From: an uncultured Collinsella sp.
GTDB lineage: Bacteria; Actinomycetota; Coriobacteriia; Coriobacteriales; Coriobacteriaceae
Direction of reading: 5' to 3'
DNA: 23,536 nt
Assembly: GCA_958435545.1 (NCBI GenBank)
Contig: CAUBGU010000017.1
Location: 1-23,536, forward strand
Made by a program: the position numbers and the translations under genes. Shown here piece after piece: positions 8,218 through 14,974 of the stretch (positions are counted from its first letter, which is position 1; every line of letters begins with the position of its first letter). The notes under the pieces are model-generated. The model ran no database searches, was not told the origin of the DNA, and saw nothing but the letters and a program-made list of their open reading frames with translations.

Positions 8218-10359
8218 ATGCTCTTTTCCCGCTGTTCTGCCACATCTGCTTTCGCCATTGCGCTCGTCGTAATGGCGGTTACCCCTTATCACCGGTTTTC
8301 ATCTTCAATCGGCTTGGCATCAGGTGCAATGACCTGGCTCGTTATCCTTGGCGCATGCCTCGCGGCGTTTGGTCATGGTGTTGCGCTCCGCAAGGGGAGA
8401 GAAATAAGACGGCCGGGTCGCCTTGGCGTCTTCGGTGTTTTCCTTGCTGCTATTGCGGTGGTTCCCGAATGGGTCGACTTGGCCTTCTATGCTCGCGGAG
8501 ATTCTATTCCAATCGTGTTTGCACCAATCTGGTTGTTGCATCGTGTTTCGTGTGCCTTGTGCTTCACTGGGTCGTTGCTCCTCTCATATGTAATTTGGGA
8601 TACGGCGGGCTCTCCTTTGATACGGGGGGCGGCGCGGGACGGCGAAAGGGGGACCCGCCGATCGCAGAGCACGCTTTTTGCAGAAACAATAGTTGTCCTG
8701 TCTTGCCTGCTGTTTTGCTGTCGAATTTCATGGAGAGTCGTTCCCGAGCCATGGGGGATGCCCTCTGTAACGGCCGCATCAATTGGCCTCGTGCTTTTAA
8801 TTCCGCTGGTCTATCTCGTATTGGCTGCGGTCCCGCTGCTTTGCTGTCCCCGCGCCTTTGGTCGGGGGCAGGGCGACGTGTTTGCCCGTTCTGTGCTTGT
8901 AGCAGTTCCCATTGGCCTTGTTCCGGCTGTCGAGGTGGCATACTTTGCAAGCGATGCCGCAGTCATTGCATCACTGTCGATGGGGTCCGCTATTGCTGTT
9001 GCCGCCTTCGTATGCACATTGCTAAGGGAGAAACGGGACAACAATTCGGATACCCCTCGCACGTCCGACCCATTCGATGCGGGGGTGTTTTCCCCTGCCC
9101 TGTCGCCTCGAGAAGAGCAGTTTGTTCGACTGCTGCTCAAAGGGAAAACGCCGGCGGAAATTGCCAGGGAGACGGGTACGAAGCCATCGACGGTGCGAAC
9201 AACGCTTCACCGAGCATACGGGAAGGCATCGGTTGCGGGCTCACGCGAGCTCGTGGCATTGTTTGCGGGTGAGGGTGATGCTACAGGGCCTGGTCTGCTG
9301 CAGCGGCATGCTGGTGATATGTTGACATCAGTTCGGACGCGCCGGCTGTTTCGATACCTGCTCACAACATTTTTTATCCTCCTTGCGGCGGGCCCCTTGG
9401 TAATGGCGGATAGCGATTGGGGATCCGGTGTTTCGCGGGCAGTCGCCTTTTCTCTCGCAAGCTATGCATTGGGTCTCGGACTGCTTCTGTCGCTGCACTA
9501 CGCGGGTGAAAAACTGAATCGTGAAGTTGCGCTGACTAGAACGGATGGGGCGATTGGGCTCGGAAGCCCGTGCGTATGGGCGGTGCTGTCTGCCGTGGAA
9601 TGGTCTTTTGTCTATATCGCGGCATGGAGGTGTATATGCGATCCGTTGATGGCTGCGCCGGTCCTGCTGTGCGGCGTGGCATCTACGGTCTCGCTCGCTG
9701 TTGGGCTGCGTCCGTTTAAGGTGCATGCCCGTGTCCGGGCTATCGTGCCGTTGGTGTCAATAGGTGCGGCTACTTTAATCCATGCGGCCACTAGGGGGCG
9801 AATCCATGGGTTCGCGGTGCTGACGGGGATGTTGCTCACATACATAGTGCTGCGTAGCTGTCCGCAGCGCAAAATGCTTGGGATATGGATGCTTTGCTTT
9901 GGGGCGGCGGCTCCTGTCTGGGTTGTCTTGCTCAACATGGTGCAGGATCTGACGGTTTTCGAGCCTCTGTTCCTTGCGTCGTTGCTGGGGCAAAGTTCGG
10001 CCGTCAATGTCGTCGTGGCAACGGTGATTGTTTGCTGGTCTGTGCCCATGCTCGTTACGCACATCGTGCTCGTACGCTCGGTTGAGGACGAGAAGGCCGT
10101 CTTGAAGTACCGTGCGAACGGGTCCACCGAAGCAGCTCACGTGCGCCGGCTGGCTCTGCTTACGTCGCGCGCCCTGTCCGATGTTCAGGCCCGAATATTG
10201 TTGATGACGGCAGAGGGCACAACGACAAAGACCATTGCGCAGGATGTCGGTTACGCTGCATCTACGGTGCAAGCGCTGCGATCCGCGTCCTATCGCCAGT
10301 TGAAGATCAAGAACAAAGCAGAGCTTATTTCATTGTTATCGCAGGTAGATAACGTGTAA
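8218..10359 (+). CDS. Membrane-bound transcription regulator with two tandem (multi-TM + LuxR HTH) units
   Basis: A 713-residue protein made of two similar halves. The first has about eight hydrophobic helices (roughly residues 9-267), then a LuxR-type helix-turn-helix at about 293-350 (LSPREEQFVRLLLKGKT..EIARETGTKPSTVRTTLHRAY). The second has about eight helices (roughly 377-618) and another HTH at about 648-709 (LSDVQARILLMTAEGTT..TIAQDVGYAASTVQALR). Coriobacteriia are rich in proteins with one membrane bundle and a C-terminal LuxR domain; two complete units in one chain is unusual. A membrane-embedded sensor controlling the adjacent secreted-protein/ABC operon is the likely job (inference from position). 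GC is lower than in the flanking housekeeping genes. The start at 8218 was chosen for its GGAGG. The second HTH is the more diverged and might have lost DNA binding. Confidence 0.85.
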   Translation: MLFSRCSATSAFAIALVVMAVTPYHRFSSSIGLASGAMTWLVILGACLAAFGHGVALRKGREIRRPGRLGVFGVFLAAIAVVPEWVDLAFYARGDSIPIVFAPIWLLHRVSCALCFTGSLLLSYVIWDTAGSPLIRGAARDGERGTRRSQSTLFAETIVVLSCLLFCCRISWRVVPEPWGMPSVTAASIGLVLLIPLVYLVLAAVPLLCCPRAFGRGQGDVFARSVLVAVPIGLVPAVEVAYFASDAAVIASLSMGSAIAVAAFVCTLLREKRDNNSDTPRTSDPFDAGVFSPALSPREEQFVRLLLKGKTPAEIARETGTKPSTVRTTLHRAYGKASVAGSRELVALFAGEGDATGPGLLQRHAGDMLTSVRTRRLFRYLLTTFFILLAAGPLVMADSDWGSGVSRAVAFSLASYALGLGLLLSLHYAGEKLNREVALTRTDGAIGLGSPCVWAVLSAVEWSFVYIAAWRCICDPLMAAPVLLCGVASTVSLAVGLRPFKVHARVRAIVPLVSIGAATLIHAATRGRIHGFAVLTGMLLTYIVLRSCPQRKMLGIWMLCFGAAAPVWVVLLNMVQDLTVFEPLFLASLLGQSSAVNVVVATVIVCWSVPMLVTHIVLVRSVEDEKAVLKYRANGSTEAAHVRRLALLTSRALSDVQARILLMTAEGTTTKTIAQDVGYAASTVQALRSASYRQLKIKNKAELISLLSQVDNV

Positions 10360-10439
10360 ACGCCTGGATTATCAACTCAATAGCGAGTGTTTACAGACAT
10401 CTTTCTCCATTCATGCAAAGGTTGCTGTGCGTCGACGCA
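10355..10439 (+). promoter_or_regulatory. Candidate control region of the secreted-protein/ABC operon
   Basis: Two dyads lie between the regulator and the secreted-protein gene. TGTAAAC (10355-10361) pairs with GTTTACA (10389-10395), 27 nt apart. A perfect 12-bp palindrome TGCGTCGACGCA lies at 10428-10439, about 30 nt before the start codon. LuxR-type HTH proteins bind such dyads as dimers, so these are candidate operators for the upstream regulator. No clear -35/-10 pair was found. Confidence 0.4.
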
Positions 10440-10468
10440 TTGTTAGCCGCTTTTGATTGGAGAAGGCC

Positions 10469-10981
10469 ATGATTAAGCCAAGGAGCGCTATTACTCGAAT
10501 CGGAGTCGGGTTGGCGATTGCTGCGGGTCTGTCCCTAGGGGTTCCCGCTGCATCGTTCGCGCAAGAGGAGTTTGACACCTCTCAGGTTTCTAGCATTACT
10601 CAAAACGCCGATACGGGAATTACGACCTGTACGAACAATGCCGATAGGGCATTTAGTTTTCAATGTGCCGGGACGAGTGCAACTGGTTACCGTCAAAAGG
10701 ATGATTCCTCATCGCTCTATCTGGATATCCAAGGTTATACGGGAAATCCGCTTCGGTTATATACAGACGGTGCGTATAACACAAGCGGTAGCGGCAGCAT
10801 GAATTGTACTCAGGGAACGTATCGTTCGAATCACAAGGGACAGTGGGAAATGTATAACCTCGTCCGTGAGAACGGGCGATCTGCGGCGCGACTGACTGCA
10901 TGGGCGGAGTCTGGCTACGGCACTGTTATTGGTGTATGGAGCCCCGACTGCGTCGGGCATTTCCGCAAGCTTCCCGCATAG
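10469..10981 (+). CDS. Small secreted four-cysteine protein, candidate effector/bacteriocin-like
   Basis: 170 residues. A classical signal peptide (basic MIKPRSAITR, then a hydrophobic core) ends in ASFA, predicting cleavage after residue 31. The mature ~139-residue protein is rich in Ser, Thr, Gly, Tyr and Asn with alternating polar/hydrophobic stretches suggesting beta structure. It has four Cys (54, 66, 113, 161), enough for two disulfides, and no further membrane helix. The end GVWSPDC and the position ahead of ABC-transporter genes recall small exported proteins next to bacteriocin-type ABC systems (the lactococcin-972 or DUF2712 type). That resemblance is by eye and unverified. Start ATG at 10469 has GGAG 6 nt upstream; a TTG four codons earlier would overlap that site. 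Function unknown. Confidence 0.8.
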   Translation: MIKPRSAITRIGVGLAIAAGLSLGVPAASFAQEEFDTSQVSSITQNADTGITTCTNNADRAFSFQCAGTSATGYRQKDDSSSLYLDIQGYTGNPLRLYTDGAYNTSGSGSMNCTQGTYRSNHKGQWEMYNLVRENGRSAARLTAWAESGYGTVIGVWSPDCVGHFRKLPA

Positions 10982-11035
10982 TTGTTTGAATTGGCTCCCT
11001 TCCGGCTTTCTGGGTCGGAAGGGGGAGGAGGACGT

Positions 11036-11917
11036 ATGAACCAAAGGCTCGTAAGATATGAGCTGTCGAAAACGATAAGACGCCCAGCTTTTATCTTTGC
11101 TCTCTTGATTGCAGTCGCAGTTGCAATAGCTGCTGCGCTGGAGCCGTGGGCAAATTTGGAAAAAGAACGTCACAACCTTCTTTCTTTTGGTTACGGCGTT
11201 GGCATGCAAGCCAAAAACTATCTCGGTCAAACACGTGAAAGCAGCTTCGGTAACTGGATTGTTGTGAGCGCGAACGCGCCACTGTCTGCGTCGGTGTTTT
11301 TCTATGCACTGCCCCTGCTTGCAATGTTGGCCGGATCTTGGTCGTGCCTCTTTGAGCGTTTGAGTGGTTATGACATGCAGATATGCACGCGCGTTTCCAG
11401 AAAGGCATACGTGAACGTAAAGGTGCTGTCTGCTTTCCTCTCCGCGTTTACAGTGACTGCCATTCCTCTGCTCGTCAATTTCCTGATTGTCTCGATGCTT
11501 TTTCCTGCGTATCTTCCTCGGGTCGATGAGTCGACCTACGTAGGGCTTTACCTACATAGCTATTTCTCCGGTCTATTTTATTCACATCCTTTGTTATATG
11601 TGCTTGCATACACGCTGTTCGATGCGGTCACGCTCGGGACTTTATCCATGGCTGTAACTGGCTTCTCAATTTTGTTTCGTAGCAGAATCAAAGCGATAAT
11701 TGTCCCGTATCTGCTAATGGTTGCGTGGCATTTTGCAAATGGCTGGATCTTCGGCGTAATGGCTTGTGTGGGGTTTAACTGCAATATCTTCAACAGCATC
11801 AGGTCGGAATCGCTGAATAACTGGCCAGACATTCGAGCCGGTTTTGCGGAAATCATATTATTGACCCTTGCTTCGTTGGCTTTTTCTGGGGCGTGGAAAA
11901 GGCGGGAGATGGTCTGA
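11036..11917 (+). CDS. ABC transporter permease, first of pair
   Basis: 293 residues with about six hydrophobic helices (roughly 17-35, 82-103, 129-156, 183-214, 218-246, 271-286) and an outer loop after the first helix. This layout fits ABC-2-type permeases of antibiotic/bacteriocin export or immunity transporters; no family signature was recognised beyond topology. The start at 11036 has a strong GGGGGAGGAGG site; the frame upstream to 10982 holds no equal start. The stop overlaps the next permease start (TGATG), so the two are probably made in equal amounts. It lies 54 nt after the secreted-protein gene. Substrate unknown; the neighbouring secreted protein, or protection from it, is the obvious hypothesis. 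Confidence 0.8.
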   Translation: MNQRLVRYELSKTIRRPAFIFALLIAVAVAIAAALEPWANLEKERHNLLSFGYGVGMQAKNYLGQTRESSFGNWIVVSANAPLSASVFFYALPLLAMLAGSWSCLFERLSGYDMQICTRVSRKAYVNVKVLSAFLSAFTVTAIPLLVNFLIVSMLFPAYLPRVDESTYVGLYLHSYFSGLFYSHPLLYVLAYTLFDAVTLGTLSMAVTGFSILFRSRIKAIIVPYLLMVAWHFANGWIFGVMACVGFNCNIFNSIRSESLNNWPDIRAGFAEIILLTLASLAFSGAWKRREMV

Positions 11918-12753
11918 TGCTGTTTAGGCTGGTCGCCGCGGACCTGAGGACCGTTTTGAAGAAGAACATCATTACCTTTATTGCGATTGCGGCAGTGACC
12001 GTTGCGAACCTGGTGTACGCCTACGGTTTGTCTTCTGTGTATGGGGTCAGGACGGATGCCTTGGGGTTTGCGGACAATCTTGCGCTCGTGTTTGCCGGAT
12101 CTGCTCCGTTTGAGCCTAGGCCCGGGGTCATGTTTGTGCCTCCGCTAGGATGGCTATTTCTCATTCTGCTTATTCTCTATACAACACTCGATTATCCCGC
12201 CGAATCGTTGCACGGGTTTGGTTTGCAAACGCTTGTCCGATGCCGGGCGAGAACCCTTTGGTGGGTCTCGCGTTTTATCTCAGTGGCGGCGATAACAGCA
12301 TTTTCGCTGCTCGTGGTGGTTTGCTCTGTTGTGATTTGGAGCTTGATGGTGAGTGCCTCGTTCAGCGCGGTCATCCATGGCGAGTCGCTTCAGCTGGCTA
12401 ATTTGGCGCCGTGGTTTCTCAAGGCGAGCGAAGCAGGTGCACTGCCGTTTTTCGCAGGTCTCTTTCTTGCTTTTGAGGCGCTTGCGTTTGTGCAGGCAAC
12501 GGTTGGGTTTGTGCTTGGGCCGTCAGTTTCATTTGCGGTTGTAATGAGCTACCTGATCTGTTCGGCATATGCGCGGCATTGGGCGCTACTGGGAAATGCC
12601 TTGATGCTGTTGCGCTGGGGTGGAATCGTCAAAGAAGGAATTGCGACGGGCTCGAGTGGCTTGTTTTCAATTGTGATTATGTCGTTATGCCTATCGTTGG
12701 GTGGACTGTGGTTTCGAAGGGCCGACCTTATCGAAAAGAGGGACAAGATATGA
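11917..12753 (+). CDS. ABC transporter permease, second of pair
   Basis: 278 residues with about six hydrophobic helices and no soluble domain. A long hydrophilic outer loop (about residues 43-80) follows the first helix, as in its partner. The ATG at 11917 overlaps the previous stop by 1 nt and has GGGAG about 9 nt upstream; an earlier in-frame GTG at 11893 lies inside the previous gene and has no better site. Its stop overlaps the ATPase start (ATGA). Two different permeases plus one ATPase predict a heterodimeric channel with an ATPase homodimer. The first permease has a similar topology, so an ancient duplication is possible, but no clear sequence identity is visible. Confidence 0.8.
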   Translation: MLFRLVAADLRTVLKKNIITFIAIAAVTVANLVYAYGLSSVYGVRTDALGFADNLALVFAGSAPFEPRPGVMFVPPLGWLFLILLILYTTLDYPAESLHGFGLQTLVRCRARTLWWVSRFISVAAITAFSLLVVVCSVVIWSLMVSASFSAVIHGESLQLANLAPWFLKASEAGALPFFAGLFLAFEALAFVQATVGFVLGPSVSFAVVMSYLICSAYARHWALLGNALMLLRWGGIVKEGIATGSSGLFSIVIMSLCLSLGGLWFRRADLIEKRDKI

Positions 12754-13394
12754 GTGTGATCGTTAGGGACGTATCGAAGCGCATGGGCAAAAACGATGTC
12801 CTGCGCAACGTGTCTATCGAGGTTGACCCTGGGACTGTGGTCGGGCTTCAGGGGATAAACGGTTCGGGTAAGACCATGCTCATGCGAGCGGTCTGCGGAT
12901 TGATTAGACCCACCGAGGGCGAGATTATTATCGATGGCCAAAGACTTGGGGCGGATATCTCGTTTCCGCCGAGTCTGGGGATGTTGATAGAGGCGCCTTC
13001 CTTTTTAGGATATCTGTCTGGTTACGACAATCTGGAGCTCATAGCTCAAATCAATGGCGTTGCCACCCCCGAGGACATTCGCTCTGCCCTGCGGCTCGTG
13101 GGGCTCGATGCAGACGAAAAAAAGAAGTTTCGAGCATACTCGCTTGGGATGAAGCAGCGTCTGGGAATAGCTGCGGCAATTATGGAAAAGCCGAAGCTGC
13201 TTGTTCTCGATGAGCCAACGAATGCCCTCGACGAAGCGGGCGTGGAAATGCTCAAGCGCGTTGTGGCGATGGCGGCATCAACGGGTCGCGAGGTTCTTCT
13301 GTCTAGCCATGACGGAGAGGTGCTCGAGGAGCTAGCCGATCGTGTTTACTGCATGCGCGACGGTGCCGTTGTGAAAGTTCGGGAAAGGTCGTGA
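12750..13394 (+). CDS. ABC transporter ATPase, BcrA/NatA-like
   Basis: A 214-residue ATP-binding subunit driving the two upstream permeases. Walker A is GINGSGKT (35-42), the region around the Q-loop reads GMLIEAPSF (77-85) with Glu where Gln is usual, the signature is YSLGMKQRL (130-138), Walker B is LLVLDEP (150-156), the D-loop is ALDE, and the switch His is in SSHD (187). The SLGMKQRLGIA signature and E-loop are typical of ATPases in bacitracin and lantibiotic immunity or export (BcrA, LanF) and NatA types. The start at 12750 overlaps the permease stop by 4 nt. The stop overlaps the following GTG start, so four genes are translationally chained. Confidence 0.93.
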   Translation: MSVIVRDVSKRMGKNDVLRNVSIEVDPGTVVGLQGINGSGKTMLMRAVCGLIRPTEGEIIIDGQRLGADISFPPSLGMLIEAPSFLGYLSGYDNLELIAQINGVATPEDIRSALRLVGLDADEKKKFRAYSLGMKQRLGIAAAIMEKPKLLVLDEPTNALDEAGVEMLKRVVAMAASTGREVLLSSHDGEVLEELADRVYCMRDGAVVKVRERS

Positions 13395-14059
13395 GCGCGA
13401 TGAAGAAGGCCCTGTTGACGAGAAGGTCGATGCTCGCGCTTTTTGGCTGTGCTGTTACCGGCCTTGCGGGCATGAGGGTGAGCGTCGTTAACGGGAACCG
13501 GACAGTCATTCCTGAAAAATATTACGCGGAGGGCGAATGGCTCTCGATGGATGGGGCGTTTCTGGGGTCGAAGGATGTGGCGACTGACGGGTATTCGTTT
13601 TGCATAGACGGGGCAGAGCTGCTCACGCCGCGCGAGTATCTCAAGCGTGCGCATGATGATTATTCAAAATATGGCATCGTAGATACGAAAACGAAATTGA
13701 AGGACGCCGACATCACGTGTGTTATCGCCGTAAAGATGCGTGTCAGGAATAAGGACAATGTCGAAGGCGGAATTAAAGCGTATGTTTGGCATTTGGTGCC
13801 GGAGTCTGCGCCAAACTATGACTTTGTGGTCAATACCGATCTGATAACGCAGGCAATGCCGGTGCTGGGCGGTTCTGCTGCGTTTGCTGTACAGGTTGGG
13901 GCGGAGAACGAGTTACTCGTCCCATTCATGATGCAAAACACCAACGACTATTTCGAAGGTTACGAGACCGTCCGTTTTGAGAAAGCGTTTCCCGGGACCT
14001 ATACGATGAAGATGACCGATCTGCCGGAGCGAAGGCTCTTCAGGTTTGAAGTTAAATAG
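13391..14059 (+). CDS. Membrane-anchored or Tat-type exported protein of unknown function, last gene of ABC operon
   Basis: 222 residues. The N-terminus carries TRRSMLALFG followed by a hydrophobic stretch (about 15-32), compatible with a twin-arginine signal or an uncleaved anchor. The rest is a soluble outer domain without known motif, with a single Cys (75) after the signal. The GTG start overlaps the ATPase stop (GTGA); an ATG at 13400 is the alternative, with a weaker upstream site. Being the final member of a coupled ABC operon, it may be an accessory or immunity subunit (inference). I recall proteins of similar layout (DUF5028-like) in bacteriocin ABC operons but cannot confirm membership. 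Confidence 0.7.
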   Translation: MSAMKKALLTRRSMLALFGCAVTGLAGMRVSVVNGNRTVIPEKYYAEGEWLSMDGAFLGSKDVATDGYSFCIDGAELLTPREYLKRAHDDYSKYGIVDTKTKLKDADITCVIAVKMRVRNKDNVEGGIKAYVWHLVPESAPNYDFVVNTDLITQAMPVLGGSAAFAVQVGAENELLVPFMMQNTNDYFEGYETVRFEKAFPGTYTMKMTDLPERRLFRFEVK

Positions 14060-14082
14060 CTCGAAGGCCCTGTTGGGGGAGC

Positions 14083-14108
14083 CTCATCCTACGCTGAAGC
14101 GGGATGAG
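14083..14108. terminator. Hairpin between convergent genes, possible bidirectional terminator
   Basis: CTCATCC (14083-14089) pairs with GGATGAG (14102-14108) around a 12-nt loop, between the convergent ABC operon and the YcxB-like gene. No T-run follows on the plus strand, so termination is inferred from position only. Confidence 0.4.
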
Positions 14109-14133
14109 ATTCCCTTCGCAGTGGCGCTCGGCC

Positions 14134-14859
14134 CTAGCGCTTCTTCTTGCTCTTCTTCTGCTTGCGCCGCTTGCCCTTGTTGTCCTGGGGCTTGTCGGCC
14201 TTGTCGCCCTGCTTAGCTTCGGCTGCGGCCTTCTCGGCCTTCATTTTCTTCTTCTTGGTCTCGATGCGGAGCTTTTTGTTGATGCGCGCCTTAAGGAAGG
14301 GACCAAACCGCTCGGCATCGCCGCGGACAAAGGTGTCCTTAGGAATCGTCACGCCCTGGTCGGCGAACATGGCTACAAAGATGTGCTCGCCGTCGAGCAC
14401 GTGGTCGAGCTTTTCAAACGGGAAGAACTGCGACTTGCCGCTCTTGCCCCAAACCATCAGGCCGTCCTCGTTGGCGGCGACGCGGCGATAGCGGCCACCC
14501 ATGGACTCGTCGGCCTCGACGGCGTCGATAAAGTCGCGGGCGAGGGTGTGGTGCAGGTTTTTGCTCCACCAGGCCAAAAAAGCGCCGAACACGATCAGCA
14601 CGACGCCGAACTTGATCCAGCTGCCGCCGGCCACCAACATGCCGATGCCGATGAGCGCGGCAATCGCGGCGGCGACGTACAGGGAGCCACGGCGCCTGGG
14701 CGAGGCGACCAGGCGCGCAAAGTCGGTGACCAGGTCGTTTTCGTACTGGTACTCGTTGAGGTACAGAATGCCGTCATCGGCCGCGGCCTGCTTCTCGAGC
14801 GCGACCTCGACCTGGTCGGCTGCTTCGGAGGGAACGAGGTTGCTCTCTGCGTCTGCCAT
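14134..14859 (-). CDS. YcxB-like membrane protein with lysine-rich tail
   Basis: 241 residues, inner membrane. A soluble N-terminus (1-58) is followed by two membrane helices (about 60-78 and 81-99) with basic PRRRG before the first. A cytoplasmic domain (about 103-195) resembles the C-terminal YcxB-like domain: a run of the type ...GLMVWGKSGKSQFFPFEKLDHV...HIFVAMF...VTIPKDTF. The tail (196-241) is almost all Lys, Arg, Ala and Glu, suggesting contact with nucleic acid or acidic lipids. AGGAG lies about 10 nt before the ATG. It is divergent from dnaX. Function of this family is unknown. Confidence 0.75.
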   Translation of the reverse strand: MADAESNLVPSEAADQVEVALEKQAAADDGILYLNEYQYENDLVTDFARLVASPRRRGSLYVAAAIAALIGIGMLVAGGSWIKFGVVLIVFGAFLAWWSKNLHHTLARDFIDAVEADESMGGRYRRVAANEDGLMVWGKSGKSQFFPFEKLDHVLDGEHIFVAMFADQGVTIPKDTFVRGDAERFGPFLKARINKKLRIETKKKKMKAEKAAAEAKQGDKADKPQDNKGKRRKQKKSKKKR

Positions 14860-14898
14860 GCTCTTTGGACTCCTATCGCGGCGGGCTCGCCGTACGGG

Positions 14899-14905
14899 TT
14901 ATTAT
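14899..14905 (+). promoter_or_regulatory. Possible -10 region for dnaX (AT-rich divergent promoter)
   Basis: TTATTAT stands out in a GC-rich divergent gap, about 70 nt before dnaX. The reverse strand reads ATAATAA and could serve the YcxB-like gene. No -35 was recognised on either strand. Confidence 0.25.
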
Positions 14906-14974
14906 GAATGCAGTATGCCGTGCGACCGCATGGCCGTCGCGGCAACAAGACTCAGTATACCCGGGGGAGCACCC

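Noticed and set aside
7715..8245. 176-codon minus-strand frame across the kinase upstream region
   Set aside because: Runs through the repeat array and both promoters, has no family signal and no ribosome site.
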